DNA from: Pseudomonas sp. Q11
Lineage (GTDB): Bacteria; Pseudomonadota; Gammaproteobacteria; Pseudomonadales; Pseudomonadaceae
Direction of reading: 5' to 3'
Length of the DNA stretch: 64,000 nt
Assembly (NCBI RefSeq): GCF_024494355.1
Contig: NZ_JAKNQY010000001.1
Coordinates: 124,001 to 188,000 of the forward strand
Positions within the stretch are counted from its first letter, which is position 1, and the number at the start of each line of letters is the position of its first letter. The notes beneath the pieces were generated by a model, which ran no database searches, was not told the origin of the DNA, and saw only the letters and a program-made list of their open reading frames with translations. The position numbers and the translations under genes are program-made. Below, one piece after another: positions 36,693 through 46,130 of the stretch.

Positions 36693-39600
36693 AAACCCTC
36701 CTCGCGGGTTGCGATGGCGGGGCTCGATGAGGTCGCCATGAAAGGTGAACGGGGTGCCTGGGTTGGCAGCGGCGGGATCGACAGCGGCAGCTTCGAGCCC
36801 TGGCTCATCAGCGACAAACGCAGGAACATCAGGGTCTGCTGCGCCGTGGTCGCCTGGGTCTGAGCCGTCACGGGCAGTTGCAGAGTCAGCGGGAAGTCAG
36901 TGTAGTCGGCATTCGGCTGGCGCTGGCTCGAGACCAATGAACGCATCAGGCGCAACAACGACCACGGCCCCTGGTACTCCCAGCCGGCTTCCAGGTCGCG
37001 TACCACTAGATCGGGTTGTAACGGGTCGTTGGCCGGACGCTGGTAACCGTTGCGGGCCCAGCGCAAGGTCAAACTCACGGGTTGCCCGACCGTCCAGCGC
37101 AGGTTCTGCCCGGTTTCACCAGGGTAACTGACCTGTTGGTTGCCGGCGTTCAGCCCCCAGGCGATCACCTGGTCAGCACCGCGTTCCTGCTCGCGGTCGG
37201 TTCGCCAGCGCACGTCCATTTCCACACCGAGCAGGCCGCTCTTGTCGCGCACGAACAGCGGCCCGAGCCAGGCTCCGGCCTGTTTCAAACGGTTGAGAAA
37301 ATCCTCGGCCGCCGTCCGTTGCGACGTCTGGCTCAACGCCAGCCCGGCCTGCGCCTGGGGCAGTCGCGTCTCGATCAGTTCCAGAAGGCGTTGGACCCGC
37401 GCCGGGTCGGCATCGCTGGCCCGCACATCCTGGGAAAACGGAAAGCGCCCGGCCAGGTATTGATTGAAGTAATTGGCCAGATCGTTCCAGGCGGTCGCCG
37501 CCTGGTTCTGTTGCAGGTACAGGCAACGTTGCAAGGCGCTCTGTTGCAGCGTGACGGTGCGCAGGGCCAGGTCGCCCCGTCCGCCGGGCAGGCTGGAGGT
37601 TTGCAGAATCTGCCCGCAGGAGGTGGTGTCCATTTCGATGAAGTCGCGGCTTACCAGTTGCTCCAGTTGGGCAGCCGCACTGGCCGGATTCTGGTTTTTG
37701 TATTTGAGCAGTTCGTCATTAAGTGCCATGAACCGGGCTACCTGATCGTGCTCCAGGGCCGATAGGTTGTCCTGTTGGACAATCAGCCATTCCAGCGCGG
37801 GCATGCGGTGCTCGGCGATCTGTAGCATGGCGCCGAACTGCTGGTTCAGGCTCAGCTTCAAGTCCTGAGGATCAGTGGCGCCGTACAACTGCAAACCGAA
37901 GTTCTTCGAACCGTCCCAGCGCTGGATATCGGTGCGTTGAGTAAACAGTGGCTGGGCGTCGATTTCGTTCAGGCCACTCTTGATCTGCGCCAACGCGCGG
38001 CGATTGAGCAGGCGCTGAAAACGAATCGCCAGATCGCTGCGTTTCACGTCCATGAAGGCTTTTTGCAGGGCAACGGCCTGGGAGGTCTGCACATTGAAAC
38101 TCATGCCCGGTAGCGGTTGCTCGCTTTCATCCAGACTCAGCCACATGGCCCGCGCCGCCGCGCTTTCAGCGGCCTCCATCAGCGCCCCACGGTAATCCGG
38201 CGGGATGCGCGGCAATTCTTCATTGGCGTAGCTCTGGTAGCTGGCGAAGTAGTTCAGGGCAACGCTGAAATCGTCGCTGTCACCCCGACCCATCGAGTCG
38301 GCGTTACTGTCCGACGGCGCCTTCTGCATGGCCAACGCCACGAAATCACGCTTGAACAGCGCTTGCACCGCACTGTCCAGTGCCGTGACATGCTCCTGCA
38401 GCACCAGCAAACCGCTGCCTTGTTGGACCAACAGATTGTCCCGGGAACCGGTCTGGACGATCCACTGGTCGCGAAAGCTCTGCTGCAATTTTGCCGCCTG
38501 ACTCTCCAGGTCCTGCTCAAGATCCGGCCCCAGCAGCGTGCTGTGGCCCACCTTGTCCATCAACTGGGTGTAACCGGGCACCAGGTCCTGCCCCTTGCCT
38601 CGGCCCCACGCCGAGTTGGTCAGGTTGACGAGCCGCTGCAGGTCGTCGATCAAAGCCATCAGCTCTTCGAGTTCACTCAAGGAATTGCCACCGCCCGCCT
38701 CAAGCTGTTGCAGATGCAGCTTCAGGTAACCGGCCTGGCGCACGAAGTTGTCCGCCAGAAAGTAATGATCCAGCCAGCGCTGCATCAGGCCCATGAAGTT
38801 ATCGGCAATCACCGGGCGCGCGGCATTCAGGTCCAGGCCTTTCAAATCGGTATTCTGGGCATCGAACAGCACCCGATTGTAGAAACGTGCCCGACTCAAG
38901 GTCCCGGTATTGAGGTTCAGCGACAGGGCGTTGTTGCTCAGTTGCACCAGCTCGTCCAGTGGCGCCTTGGGGTTGTTCACCGCCTGGCTGAACATTTGGT
39001 TGTGCTGTTCCAGGCGCACCGCGCGCTCAACCAGGTCCTTGGCCTTTACGTAACTTTGCCATTGCGCCGGGTCTTCGCTTTCCACGTTGCCGCGCCGCTC
39101 GGTATTGCGGATGCCCTTGAGCTGTTCGAGGTCCGAGGCCAGCAGGTCACGCAGCGGCAATATCCAATGATGGCGGGCGGTCATGCGCAACCCGTTGTCC
39201 AGCTGTGCGTCCACGGAAGAGAACCAGGAAGTCGGAAACACCACCGAGACGAAACGCCAGCGCGGGGCTTTTTCCAGCACGGTCCAGTAGTTCTGCACGT
39301 TGTGACGGGTCGGTTCCAGTTGCGGCTTGTCGGGGTCGACCACGACATGGTTTTTGTGCGCGCTGAGGACCAACCGCGACAGCCCCTCGGCTTGCCCGAC
39401 AGAATCGTGCCAGACCCAGACCATGCTCCCCAGCCAGACCACGCCGACCACCAGCGCCACCCCACCGGCCAGCCGATGCCAGCGCTGGCGCAAGCGCAGC
39501 AGGCGTGGCACCGGCTGGGCCAGGCCCCGCTCGGCTACCAGCCGGCGCGACCACAGTTGCCGGGCGAACACCGTTTGGCGCACAACGTTGTCACTGGCGG

Positions 39601-40510
39601 ATAAGCCATCGCCGGTGACGGCCGGCGCCTGGCTGGCGGTGAAATACACGCCGCGAAAGTGCGGCGCCTCGCCCTGAGCGTTGCCCTGGAAAACCGGTTC
39701 CAGCAGCAGCTGCAAGGCCCGCCGCATCCCCTCGAAACGCTCCGGCAACCCATACAAATCACTGCTCAGTTGCCCCGACAGCGCGCCGATTTCGATGATC
39801 GACTGGGACAACGCAGCGTTGACCTGGTCCAGCGCCTGATCGCTCCATTGTGATTGCCATGCTGCATCGGGCGCGTATGGCGACGACCAGCCCAGCGTCG
39901 CTTCCCGGGCCTGGGCGGGCAACGCACTCACCAGTTCCTGAAACCCTGGCAGCTCCTCCATCCCGGTGATCACCACATACACCGGCAAACTCAGACCGAA
40001 CCGTTGCAAAAGGTCGATGAAACAGCGCCGAACCTTGAGACTCAGCTCGGTCGTCTGTTCGATGTCATCGAGCTTGCCGAACGGGACGGTCCAGATCACC
40101 GCATCCAACGGCCGTCTGCTGCGCAGGCGCACAATCAACCCCAACAGGCGCCACCAGTTGCCCCGTTGCATGTTCATGCCCTCATCGGGCAAAAACAGTG
40201 CCTGGGGCACCACCAGCACCGCGCCTTCGGCATCCGACCACCAGCGCCCGAACCACGCCGCCTTGTCTGTCGGCTGCAAACGCCACTGGGCGCACAACTG
40301 CGCACCGTCGGCCTCGTTGCCCAGCATCAACAACCAGGGCATCTGGTAGCGGTCCCGAGTGCCCTGTTCCTGCTCCATGTGGCGCACCGCGCCATAGAAG
40401 CTGCGGATGGCCGCGCCGCCCTGGGTGCGCAGCCACCAGATCGCGGCCGCAATCAGCAGCACCGCGACAAGGGCGAGCAACACCAGGGCGACGATGCTCA
40501 AGAGGCTCAT
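36689..40510 (-). CDS. tssM: T6SS membrane complex protein TssM (IcmF)
   Basis: This 1273-residue inner-membrane protein links the baseplate to the TssJ lipoprotein. A helix lies at 4-27 and another around residue 350 (GVALVVGVVWLGSMVWVW). The cytoplasmic part has the IcmF fold, but where NTPase members carry GxxGxGKT it reads MLGNEADGAQLCAQW, so no Walker A is present. The large periplasmic C-terminal part (about 380-1273) includes the IcmF C-terminal beta domain (LTLRWARNGYQRP). ATG overlaps the tssL stop by four bases. Confidence 0.94.
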   Translation of the reverse strand: MSLLSIVALVLLALVAVLLIAAAIWWLRTQGGAAIRSFYGAVRHMEQEQGTRDRYQMPWLLMLGNEADGAQLCAQWRLQPTDKAAWFGRWWSDAEGAVLVVPQALFLPDEGMNMQRGNWWRLLGLIVRLRSRRPLDAVIWTVPFGKLDDIEQTTELSLKVRRCFIDLLQRFGLSLPVYVVITGMEELPGFQELVSALPAQAREATLGWSSPYAPDAAWQSQWSDQALDQVNAALSQSIIEIGALSGQLSSDLYGLPERFEGMRRALQLLLEPVFQGNAQGEAPHFRGVYFTASQAPAVTGDGLSASDNVVRQTVFARQLWSRRLVAERGLAQPVPRLLRLRQRWHRLAGGVALVVGVVWLGSMVWVWHDSVGQAEGLSRLVLSAHKNHVVVDPDKPQLEPTRHNVQNYWTVLEKAPRWRFVSVVFPTSWFSSVDAQLDNGLRMTARHHWILPLRDLLASDLEQLKGIRNTERRGNVESEDPAQWQSYVKAKDLVERAVRLEQHNQMFSQAVNNPKAPLDELVQLSNNALSLNLNTGTLSRARFYNRVLFDAQNTDLKGLDLNAARPVIADNFMGLMQRWLDHYFLADNFVRQAGYLKLHLQQLEAGGGNSLSELEELMALIDDLQRLVNLTNSAWGRGKGQDLVPGYTQLMDKVGHSTLLGPDLEQDLESQAAKLQQSFRDQWIVQTGSRDNLLVQQGSGLLVLQEHVTALDSAVQALFKRDFVALAMQKAPSDSNADSMGRGDSDDFSVALNYFASYQSYANEELPRIPPDYRGALMEAAESAAARAMWLSLDESEQPLPGMSFNVQTSQAVALQKAFMDVKRSDLAIRFQRLLNRRALAQIKSGLNEIDAQPLFTQRTDIQRWDGSKNFGLQLYGATDPQDLKLSLNQQFGAMLQIAEHRMPALEWLIVQQDNLSALEHDQVARFMALNDELLKYKNQNPASAAAQLEQLVSRDFIEMDTTSCGQILQTSSLPGGRGDLALRTVTLQQSALQRCLYLQQNQAATAWNDLANYFNQYLAGRFPFSQDVRASDADPARVQRLLELIETRLPQAQAGLALSQTSQRTAAEDFLNRLKQAGAWLGPLFVRDKSGLLGVEMDVRWRTDREQERGADQVIAWGLNAGNQQVSYPGETGQNLRWTVGQPVSLTLRWARNGYQRPANDPLQPDLVVRDLEAGWEYQGPWSLLRLMRSLVSSQRQPNADYTDFPLTLQLPVTAQTQATTAQQTLMFLRLSLMSQGSKLPLSIPPLPTQAPRSPFMATSSSPAIATREEGL

Positions 40511-41268
40511 GAGTCCTGCTCCTGAACCACCGACTCGTTCAGTTGCAGCACCGATTCGAGCTCCGACTGGATGTCACGCCAGAACACCTGCCCCAACCCG
40601 GTCAGCAACAACACCATCGCCAGGATCACCAGTCCCAGGCGCAAGCCGTTCGGTAACGACTGCTGGGCCGGAACACGTATCGGTGTCGCCGCCGCAGACA
40701 TCGCCAGGCGCTGGCTGACATCGACATAATCCGGCTCGTGCTGCCAGGCGAACGTGAACAGCGCCACCCGCCATTTTTCGTGCTGGACCTGACCGGGCTC
40801 GCCACGCAATCGGCCCCGAAAACCGAGAATCAGACAATGCAGATATACGTTGGCCAGGTCCCGGGTGCCGGGCATCTGCTCATCCAGCAGTTTCTTGATG
40901 GCAGCCGGCAACCGTTCGCCGGCCTGGCGGCTGGAGTACATGCGCGATTCGAGGGGATGTTGCTGCCAGGCCAGTTGTCCCGGCCACGGGGTGAACAGCA
41001 AGGTCTCGTCCACCAGCGCCACGAAAGCGTAGACCAGTGCCTTGACCTGCTCGGTCGCCGCATCGCCTACGGTGGCGAAGGCCACCCGCCACAACCGCTG
41101 GGCACTACGACCGGAAAGCTCCACCACCCGGCTGACCAATACCGCAGGATCGCTGTCCTTGGGCAAGTCCTGCCACTCCTGGGACCACTTCAGCCAGGCC
41201 TGACGAAACGCACTGCTCAGCGGTGCCTCATGCAGACTCCGAACCGCCCCGCCACTTCCGTCAGGCAT
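40507..41268 (-). CDS. tssL: T6SS membrane complex protein TssL (DotU)
   Basis: The cytoplasmic DotU domain of this 253-residue protein (about 30-190) includes ALVDETLLFTPWPGQLAWQQ (shortened) and the conserved PLESRMYSSRQAGERL. A single helix at about 209-229 (LGLVILAMVLLLTGLGQVFW) leads to a short periplasmic tail. There is no C-terminal OmpA-like peptidoglycan-binding domain, so anchoring to the wall must come from another component. It lies between tssK (17 bases upstream) and tssM (overlapping). Confidence 0.92.
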   Translation of the reverse strand: MPDGSGGAVRSLHEAPLSSAFRQAWLKWSQEWQDLPKDSDPAVLVSRVVELSGRSAQRLWRVAFATVGDAATEQVKALVYAFVALVDETLLFTPWPGQLAWQQHPLESRMYSSRQAGERLPAAIKKLLDEQMPGTRDLANVYLHCLILGFRGRLRGEPGQVQHEKWRVALFTFAWQHEPDYVDVSQRLAMSAAATPIRVPAQQSLPNGLRLGLVILAMVLLLTGLGQVFWRDIQSELESVLQLNESVVQEQDS

Positions 41269-41285
41269 ACGACTCCCCTTTACGA

Positions 41286-42617
41286 TCAGGCACTTTCACC
41301 GGTCTGCGCCACAAACAACACCACCTGCCATGGACTGCTGGCCTGGTGCGAGGCCGGCGCTACGATGTGCAACGGCAATTGCCCATCAAACCATTGCCCA
41401 CCGGCGGCCACCACGAACAACCGGGTGTCGTCACCCACGCTGTAGGCCACCTGTTCGTTGCGGCTCATGGCCTGATGGGGCAGACCGCTCATGCGTTGGC
41501 GACTCAACAGCGGGATGTGCGGCGCGGACGCGATGATTGCCCCGCGCAGCCATTCGGCCGCGGCCTGCTCACTGACGCCGTTGGGCATGCGCAGACCGAT
41601 CACCAGACGCTGACTCGGCTGGTCGTCGGGCAACTGGATCGAGAACACCGGGTCATTGCGTTCGAAGGCCAGGCTGCGATAGCCGGCACGGACCCGCTCC
41701 AGGGTGTTTTCCAGCCAGTCCAGCAGCGGTTCATAGCCGCGCTGCAGTTCAAGAAAATCCAGCGGCGCGAAGGCCGGGACGCCCGCCAGCAGATCGAGCG
41801 CCGACCAGCTACCGGCCAGGCCCAACAGCAGACCATGCAACGCCTGGGGTGTCGCCACCCGGGTGTTCAGGGCGCCTTCGACCTCCGGCAATCGCGTCCA
41901 CAACGCAGTCAATTGGCGGCGAATTTCCATTGCATCGTCCTGGTTGCCGGCCGCCTCGGCCTGACGCAGTCGCCCGGCCAGGAACAGGCATTTCTCCCGT
42001 GCCCTGGCACACAACCCGGCCACTCGCCGGCCGAGGATCGATTCTGGCAACAGGACCGGCGTCGGCGGCGTGTAGGGCACCCGCAGGAAGCCACCGCCCT
42101 CCTTGCGGATGCGCAACAGTGGCAGGCAGATCGAGTCGGCCTTGCTCAGTTGTGTGCACAGCCGAGGGTTCGGCCGCCACACCGTAATGGACTCGGGGAA
42201 TTCACCGCTGGTGAGATCCGGCAAGGCGTCACCCACTACCGATTGCAGGCGTCCCTTAAGTGGCAGCAATTGCCCGGCGCGCCAGAGCGGACTGATGGCC
42301 AGGTACACGGTCACCGTCGCGTCGTCGGTCTTGTTCACCGCCTCGGTGACGTCCAGCTCGAGGGTCGGCCCGACACCGGCCTGCAAATTGACCGGTAACC
42401 CGTCCGGCAAGGTGCCCTGCAGTTGCAACAGCCGGACCTGTCCGGCACTGAGGGCTGAAGGGTCGACTTCCAACTGGCTGACACCCCAGAACCATGGGTT
42501 GCAGGCGCCAGCAAAGTGCGCGGCCAGGGCCTCGGCGCGCAGCCCTTGCAATTGGAAATGCTGGGGCAGCAACTGCATGCCCTCATGCCAGCACACCGCG
42601 TCAGGTAACAGACTCAT
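41286..42617 (-). CDS. tssK: T6SS baseplate protein TssK
   Basis: This trimeric connector between the TssEFG baseplate wedge and the TssJLM complex has 443 residues. The N-terminus VCWHEGMQLLPQHFQLQ is the family hallmark. The middle shoulder and C-terminal head regions carry LAISPLWRAG and later QLPLHIVAPASHQASSPW. It follows the lipoprotein gene tssJ and precedes tssL on the same strand, the order used in many Pseudomonas clusters. Confidence 0.94.
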   Translation of the reverse strand: MSLLPDAVCWHEGMQLLPQHFQLQGLRAEALAAHFAGACNPWFWGVSQLEVDPSALSAGQVRLLQLQGTLPDGLPVNLQAGVGPTLELDVTEAVNKTDDATVTVYLAISPLWRAGQLLPLKGRLQSVVGDALPDLTSGEFPESITVWRPNPRLCTQLSKADSICLPLLRIRKEGGGFLRVPYTPPTPVLLPESILGRRVAGLCARAREKCLFLAGRLRQAEAAGNQDDAMEIRRQLTALWTRLPEVEGALNTRVATPQALHGLLLGLAGSWSALDLLAGVPAFAPLDFLELQRGYEPLLDWLENTLERVRAGYRSLAFERNDPVFSIQLPDDQPSQRLVIGLRMPNGVSEQAAAEWLRGAIIASAPHIPLLSRQRMSGLPHQAMSRNEQVAYSVGDDTRLFVVAAGGQWFDGQLPLHIVAPASHQASSPWQVVLFVAQTGESA

Positions 42618-42669
42618 ACGACTCCCTTCGACATCCCAATGTCACCGCCCGAAGGCGGCTCGCGGTCAC

Positions 42670-43131
42670 TCAAGGCTGACTGGCAAGCTGGCCATCATTC
42701 ACGAGGGTCATCTCACGACTTTCGAACTTCAGCCAGGCCTTGCGCTGATCGTCCAGCCGAAGCCGATGGGCTCCGGGAGTGTTATAGCTGGCGAAGACCA
42801 AAAGTCCAGCGGCGCGCCGGCCCTCCAGCGGGAAGGGTTGGCGGTCGATGAATTGCCCAGGCACCAGCTCCAGCCCCCATACCGACATGAGTTGACGATA
42901 GTCGCGCTGGAATTGTTCGCGCTCGGCGAACCACTGGCGGGCGGTAATACCCGACAGCTGCTTGAGCAGGTCCGGGTCGTTCACGGCGATGAAATCCACA
43001 GCAATCGGCGTGTTGTCGTTGGCACGCGGCGCGACGTCCAGGGTCAGGCTGTCGAGGTCGACACTGGGGGCAAACAAAGAACAACCGGTAAGCGCGACGC
43101 CCAAAAATAATCCGGAAAAAAGAACACGCAA
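42670..43131 (-). CDS. tssJ: T6SS outer-membrane lipoprotein TssJ
   Basis: This 153-residue lipoprotein has signal MRVLFSGLFLGVALTGC with lipid-modified C17 and a mature transthyretin-like beta sandwich. It anchors the TssM periplasmic domain to the outer membrane. The only start that keeps the signal peptide is TTG at 43131; GGAAG lies about seven bases upstream, which supports it. It is the first gene of the leftward half-cluster. Confidence 0.88.
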   Translation of the reverse strand: MRVLFSGLFLGVALTGCSLFAPSVDLDSLTLDVAPRANDNTPIAVDFIAVNDPDLLKQLSGITARQWFAEREQFQRDYRQLMSVWGLELVPGQFIDRQPFPLEGRRAAGLLVFASYNTPGAHRLRLDDQRKAWLKFESREMTLVNDGQLASQP

Positions 43132-43355
43132 AATGAATCTTCCTTTTCTCAGCGGTCAAAAATTGTTTTTGCTTGCTTTTTTATAGACCTGTTCTAGCGT
43201 CTTGGGTAGTTCGACCCACACAGTCGAATGCACCAGGTTCGTCAAGGGAATGACAGGTCTACTGCCCTCCATTTACAACCTGCTGATCAGCAAGGGAATG
43301 CGATGAGCGGGCCCCCCGATGCATTGCTCCCCTACATGCATCGGAGTCGGCCGCC
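43132..43355. promoter_or_regulatory. Divergent control region between tssJ and tssB
   Basis: This 224-base gap separates the two halves of the T6SS and must carry both promoters. An AT-rich stretch TTGTTTTTGCTTGCTTTTTT lies at 43156-43184. I searched by eye for a sigma-54 element (GG-N10-GC of TGGCAC-N5-TTGC type) and did not find a convincing match. Confidence 0.5.
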
Positions 43356-43913
43356 ATGGCAGAAAGTACCCAGCACAAGCTCGACAGAGTCCGCCCCCCC
43401 CGCGTCCAGATCACCTATGACGTGGAAATCGGCAATGCCATCGAAAAGAAAGAATTGCCACTGGTGGTCGGCATTCTGGCCGACCTCTCGGGCAAACCAC
43501 TGGACCCGCTGCCCAAGCTCAACGAGCGGCGCTTCACGGAAATCGATCGCGACAACTTCAACGAAGTCCTCGCCTCCATCTCGCCTCGCGCCACCCTTCA
43601 GGTGAACAACACGCTTAGCGGTGACGACAGCAAGCTCAACATCGAACTCAACTTCCGCCACATCGACGACTTCGACCCGGTCAAGGTCGTGGAGCAGGTC
43701 ACGCCCCTGCGCCGGCTGTTCGAAGCCCGCCAGCGTCTGCGGGACCTGTTGACCAAGCTTGATGGCAACGACGACCTGGACAAGCTGCTGCGCGACGTGA
43801 TCGCCAACACCGAAGGCCTGCAAGAGATCAAGTCAGCCCGCCCTCAGGATGCGCAAGACCTGTCGACTGAAGCCGCCAACGATGACCCAGCCCCGGCCGA
43901 ACCACAGGCCTGA
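43356..43913 (+). CDS. tssB: T6SS contractile sheath small subunit TssB
   Basis: This 185-residue sheath protein (VipA/ImpB) combines with TssC to build the cytoplasmic tube that contracts to fire the Hcp-VgrG needle. Typical segments are RVQITYDVEIGNA (about 16-28), ELPLVVGILADLSG (34-47), FNEVLASISPR and the DLLTKLDGNDDLDKLL helix near 130-145. GGAG lies nine bases before the ATG. The acidic, proline-rich tail after residue 160 is variable in the family. Confidence 0.95.
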   Translation: MAESTQHKLDRVRPPRVQITYDVEIGNAIEKKELPLVVGILADLSGKPLDPLPKLNERRFTEIDRDNFNEVLASISPRATLQVNNTLSGDDSKLNIELNFRHIDDFDPVKVVEQVTPLRRLFEARQRLRDLLTKLDGNDDLDKLLRDVIANTEGLQEIKSARPQDAQDLSTEAANDDPAPAEPQA

Positions 43914-43943
43914 TCGCGCTCGTCACTCAAGGGAGATAAAGCC

Positions 43944-45425
43944 ATGCCTGCTTCATCCAGCGCTCAAACCAGCGAGAGCACGACCCAGACCCTGTCCCTG
44001 TTGGACAAGATCATCGCCGAAGGCCGCATGGCCCACGACGACAGCCAGCAGGACTACGCCCGCGACATGCTGGCCGAATTCGCTACCCAGGTCCTCGACG
44101 AAGGCATGGCCATCGACAAGGACACCGTGGCCATGATCAACGACCGCATCAGCCAGATCGATCAGTTGATCAGCGCCCAGCTCAACGAAGTGTTGCACCA
44201 CCCCGAGCTGCAAAAACTCGAAGCCTCCTGGCGCGGCCTGCACCTGCTGGTGCAGAACACCGAAACCAGCACGCGGCTTAAATTGCGCCTGCTCAACGTG
44301 ACCCAGAAAGAACTGCAGAACGATCTGGAAAAAGCCGTCGAGTTCGACCAGAGCGCGCTGTTCAAGAAAATCTATGAAGAAGAATACGGCACCTTCGGCG
44401 GGCACCCGTTCAGCCTGTTGGTGGGCGACTACACGTTTGGTCGCCATCCCCAGGACATCGGCCTGCTGGAAAAACTGTCGAACGTCGCCGCCGCCGCGCA
44501 CGCGCCATTCATTGCCGCCGCCAGCCCGCGGTTGTTCGACATGACCAGCTTCACCGAACTGGCCGTGCCCCGTGACCTGTCGAAGATCTTCGAGAGCCAG
44601 GAGCTGATCAAGTGGCGCTCGTTCCGCGAAAGCGAAGACTCGCGCTACGTCTCCCTGGTATTACCGCACTTTTTGCTGCGCCTGCCCTACGGCCCGGACA
44701 CGCTGCCGGTGGAGGGCATCAACTACGTCGAGGACGTCAACGGCACCGACCACAGCAAATACCTGTGGGGCAACGCCGCCTGGACACTGTCACAACGCAT
44801 CACCGAAGCCTTCGCCAAATATGGCTGGTGCGCGGCAATTCGCGGGGCCGAAGGCGGTGGCGCGGTAGAAGGCCTGCCGGCCCATACCTTCCGCACCAGC
44901 TCCGGGGACCTGTCGCTCAAATGCCCGACCGAGGTGGCGATCACCGACCGTCGCGAAAAAGAACTCAACGACCTGGGCTTCATTTCCCTGTGCCACAAGA
45001 AAAACAGTGACGTGGCAGTGTTCTTCGGCGGCCAGACCACCAATAAGGCCAAGGTCTACAACACCAACGAGGCCAACGCCAACGCGCGAATCTCGGCGAT
45101 GTTGCCGTACGTGCTCGCGGCCTCGCGTTTCGCCCATTACCTGAAGGTCATCATGCGCGACAAAGTCGGCAGCTTCATGACCCGCGACAACGTGCAGACC
45201 TACCTCAATAACTGGATCGCCGATTACGTGCTGATCAACGACAACGCGCCCCAAGAGATCAAGGCGCAGTACCCGTTGCGCGAAGCGCGGGTGGACGTCA
45301 CGGAAGTGGCGGGCAAGCCAGGGGCCTACAAGGCCACGGTGTTCCTGCGCCCACACTTTCAGCTTGAGGAACTGACCGCCTCGATCCGCCTGGTGGCGAC
45401 CCTGCCGCCGCCGGTAGCTGCCTGA
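43944..45425 (+). CDS. tssC: T6SS contractile sheath large subunit TssC
   Basis: This 493-residue partner of TssB (VipB/ImpC) forms the outer sheath layer and carries the ClpV-interacting surface. Conserved stretches include SWRGLHLLVQNTE (about 93-105), EEYGTFGGHPFSLLVGDY (137-154), HAPFIAAASPRLF and LPYGPDTLPVEGINYVED (shortened). It starts 30 bases after tssB with a strong AGGGAGA. A repeat and possible terminator region separates it from hcp. Confidence 0.97.
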   Translation: MPASSSAQTSESTTQTLSLLDKIIAEGRMAHDDSQQDYARDMLAEFATQVLDEGMAIDKDTVAMINDRISQIDQLISAQLNEVLHHPELQKLEASWRGLHLLVQNTETSTRLKLRLLNVTQKELQNDLEKAVEFDQSALFKKIYEEEYGTFGGHPFSLLVGDYTFGRHPQDIGLLEKLSNVAAAAHAPFIAAASPRLFDMTSFTELAVPRDLSKIFESQELIKWRSFRESEDSRYVSLVLPHFLLRLPYGPDTLPVEGINYVEDVNGTDHSKYLWGNAAWTLSQRITEAFAKYGWCAAIRGAEGGGAVEGLPAHTFRTSSGDLSLKCPTEVAITDRREKELNDLGFISLCHKKNSDVAVFFGGQTTNKAKVYNTNEANANARISAMLPYVLAASRFAHYLKVIMRDKVGSFMTRDNVQTYLNNWIADYVLINDNAPQEIKAQYPLREARVDVTEVAGKPGAYKATVFLRPHFQLEELTASIRLVATLPPPVAA

Positions 45426-45427
45426 CT

Positions 45428-45461
45428 GCTATGTGGCTATGTGGCTATGTGGCTATGTGGC
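45428..45461 (+). repeat. Four 8-bp tandem repeats GCTATGTG
   Basis: GCTATGTG occurs four times in a row from 45428 to 45459, starting three bases after the tssC stop and running into a REP-like arm. Such short perfect repeats can change copy number by slippage. Confidence 0.9.
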
Positions 45462-45548
45462 GAGGGAGCTTGCTCCCGCTGGGGCGCGAAGCGGCCCTGT
45501 TTTTTGGGACTGCTGCGCAGTCCAGCGGGAGCAAGCTCCCTCGCCACA
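45456..45548. repeat. REP-like inverted repeat between tssC and hcp
   Basis: TGTGGCGAGGGAGCTTGCTC (45456 on) pairs with the complement ending at 45548. This belongs to the GGGAGCAAGCTCCCTCGCCAC variety also seen at 7931 and 63052. Confidence 0.82.
45481..45505 (+). terminator. Possible intrinsic terminator inside the T6SS operon
   Basis: GGGGCGC-GAA-GCGGCCC forms a stem with one mismatch at 45481-45497, and TGTTTTTT follows. It lies between tssC and hcp, inside the REP-like loop, so it may only partly stop transcription. Confidence 0.45.
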
Positions 45549-45619
45549 GGTTCGGCTTTCGTCTTTAACGGATCGGTATTGGGCACCGCCCATCTCGTCA
45601 TATTCAGGAGTTCCAAACA

Positions 45620-46117
45620 ATGGATGCGATCATTCTCGACCTCGGCGGCGACATCAAGGGCGACAGCCTGCTTGAGGGTTTCACCGACAAAATCGAAGTC
45701 ATGTCCTACAGCCACAACGTGGCGATGCAAGTCACCAACGACGTCAGCAACTCGGAACGCACTTCCGGCCGGCCCCACATCGGCGAATTCACCCTGACCA
45801 AATTCGTCGACAGTTCCACCCCCACCCTCAACGAATATTGCTGCGCCGGCAAACCCATCCCCGAAGCCATCATCACCATCGGCCGCAACGCCGCCGAAGG
45901 CAGCGGCAAGCTCATGCCCTTCATCATCTACACCCTGACCAACGTCGTGCTGTCCAACGTCAGCGTCAGTGGCGGTACCGGTGGCAAGCCGGTGGAAACC
46001 CTGTCGCTGAACTTTACCAAGATCAAATGGGAGCTCACCGCGCAGAAAGACGACGGCACCAAGGAAGGCACGGCGGGCACGACGTGGGACCTGGCGGCCA
46101 ACAAGATGACCAAGTAA
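45620..46117 (+). CDS. hcp: T6SS inner tube protein Hcp
   Basis: This 165-residue Hcp1-family protein forms hexameric rings that stack into the expelled tube and can carry effectors inside. The N-terminus MDAIILDLGGDIKGDSLLEG and the C-terminal SLNFTKIKWELTAQ are typical. A strong AGGAG lies ten bases before the ATG. It sits after a 194-base repeat-filled gap, and so may be expressed at a level different from tssBC. It lacks any C-terminal extension, so it is not an evolved Hcp. Confidence 0.96.
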   Translation: MDAIILDLGGDIKGDSLLEGFTDKIEVMSYSHNVAMQVTNDVSNSERTSGRPHIGEFTLTKFVDSSTPTLNEYCCAGKPIPEAIITIGRNAAEGSGKLMPFIIYTLTNVVLSNVSVSGGTGGKPVETLSLNFTKIKWELTAQKDDGTKEGTAGTTWDLAANKMTK

Positions 46118-46130
46118 AGAAGCCGCGCCC

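Noticed and set aside
38117..39604. Open frame of 495 codons antisense to tssM
   Set aside because: It is a shadow of a long GC-rich gene on the other strand, with low-complexity His/Gln/Arg-rich translation.
45428..45461. Possible CRISPR-like array
   Set aside because: The 8-bp units are contiguous, with no spacers and no cas genes nearby.
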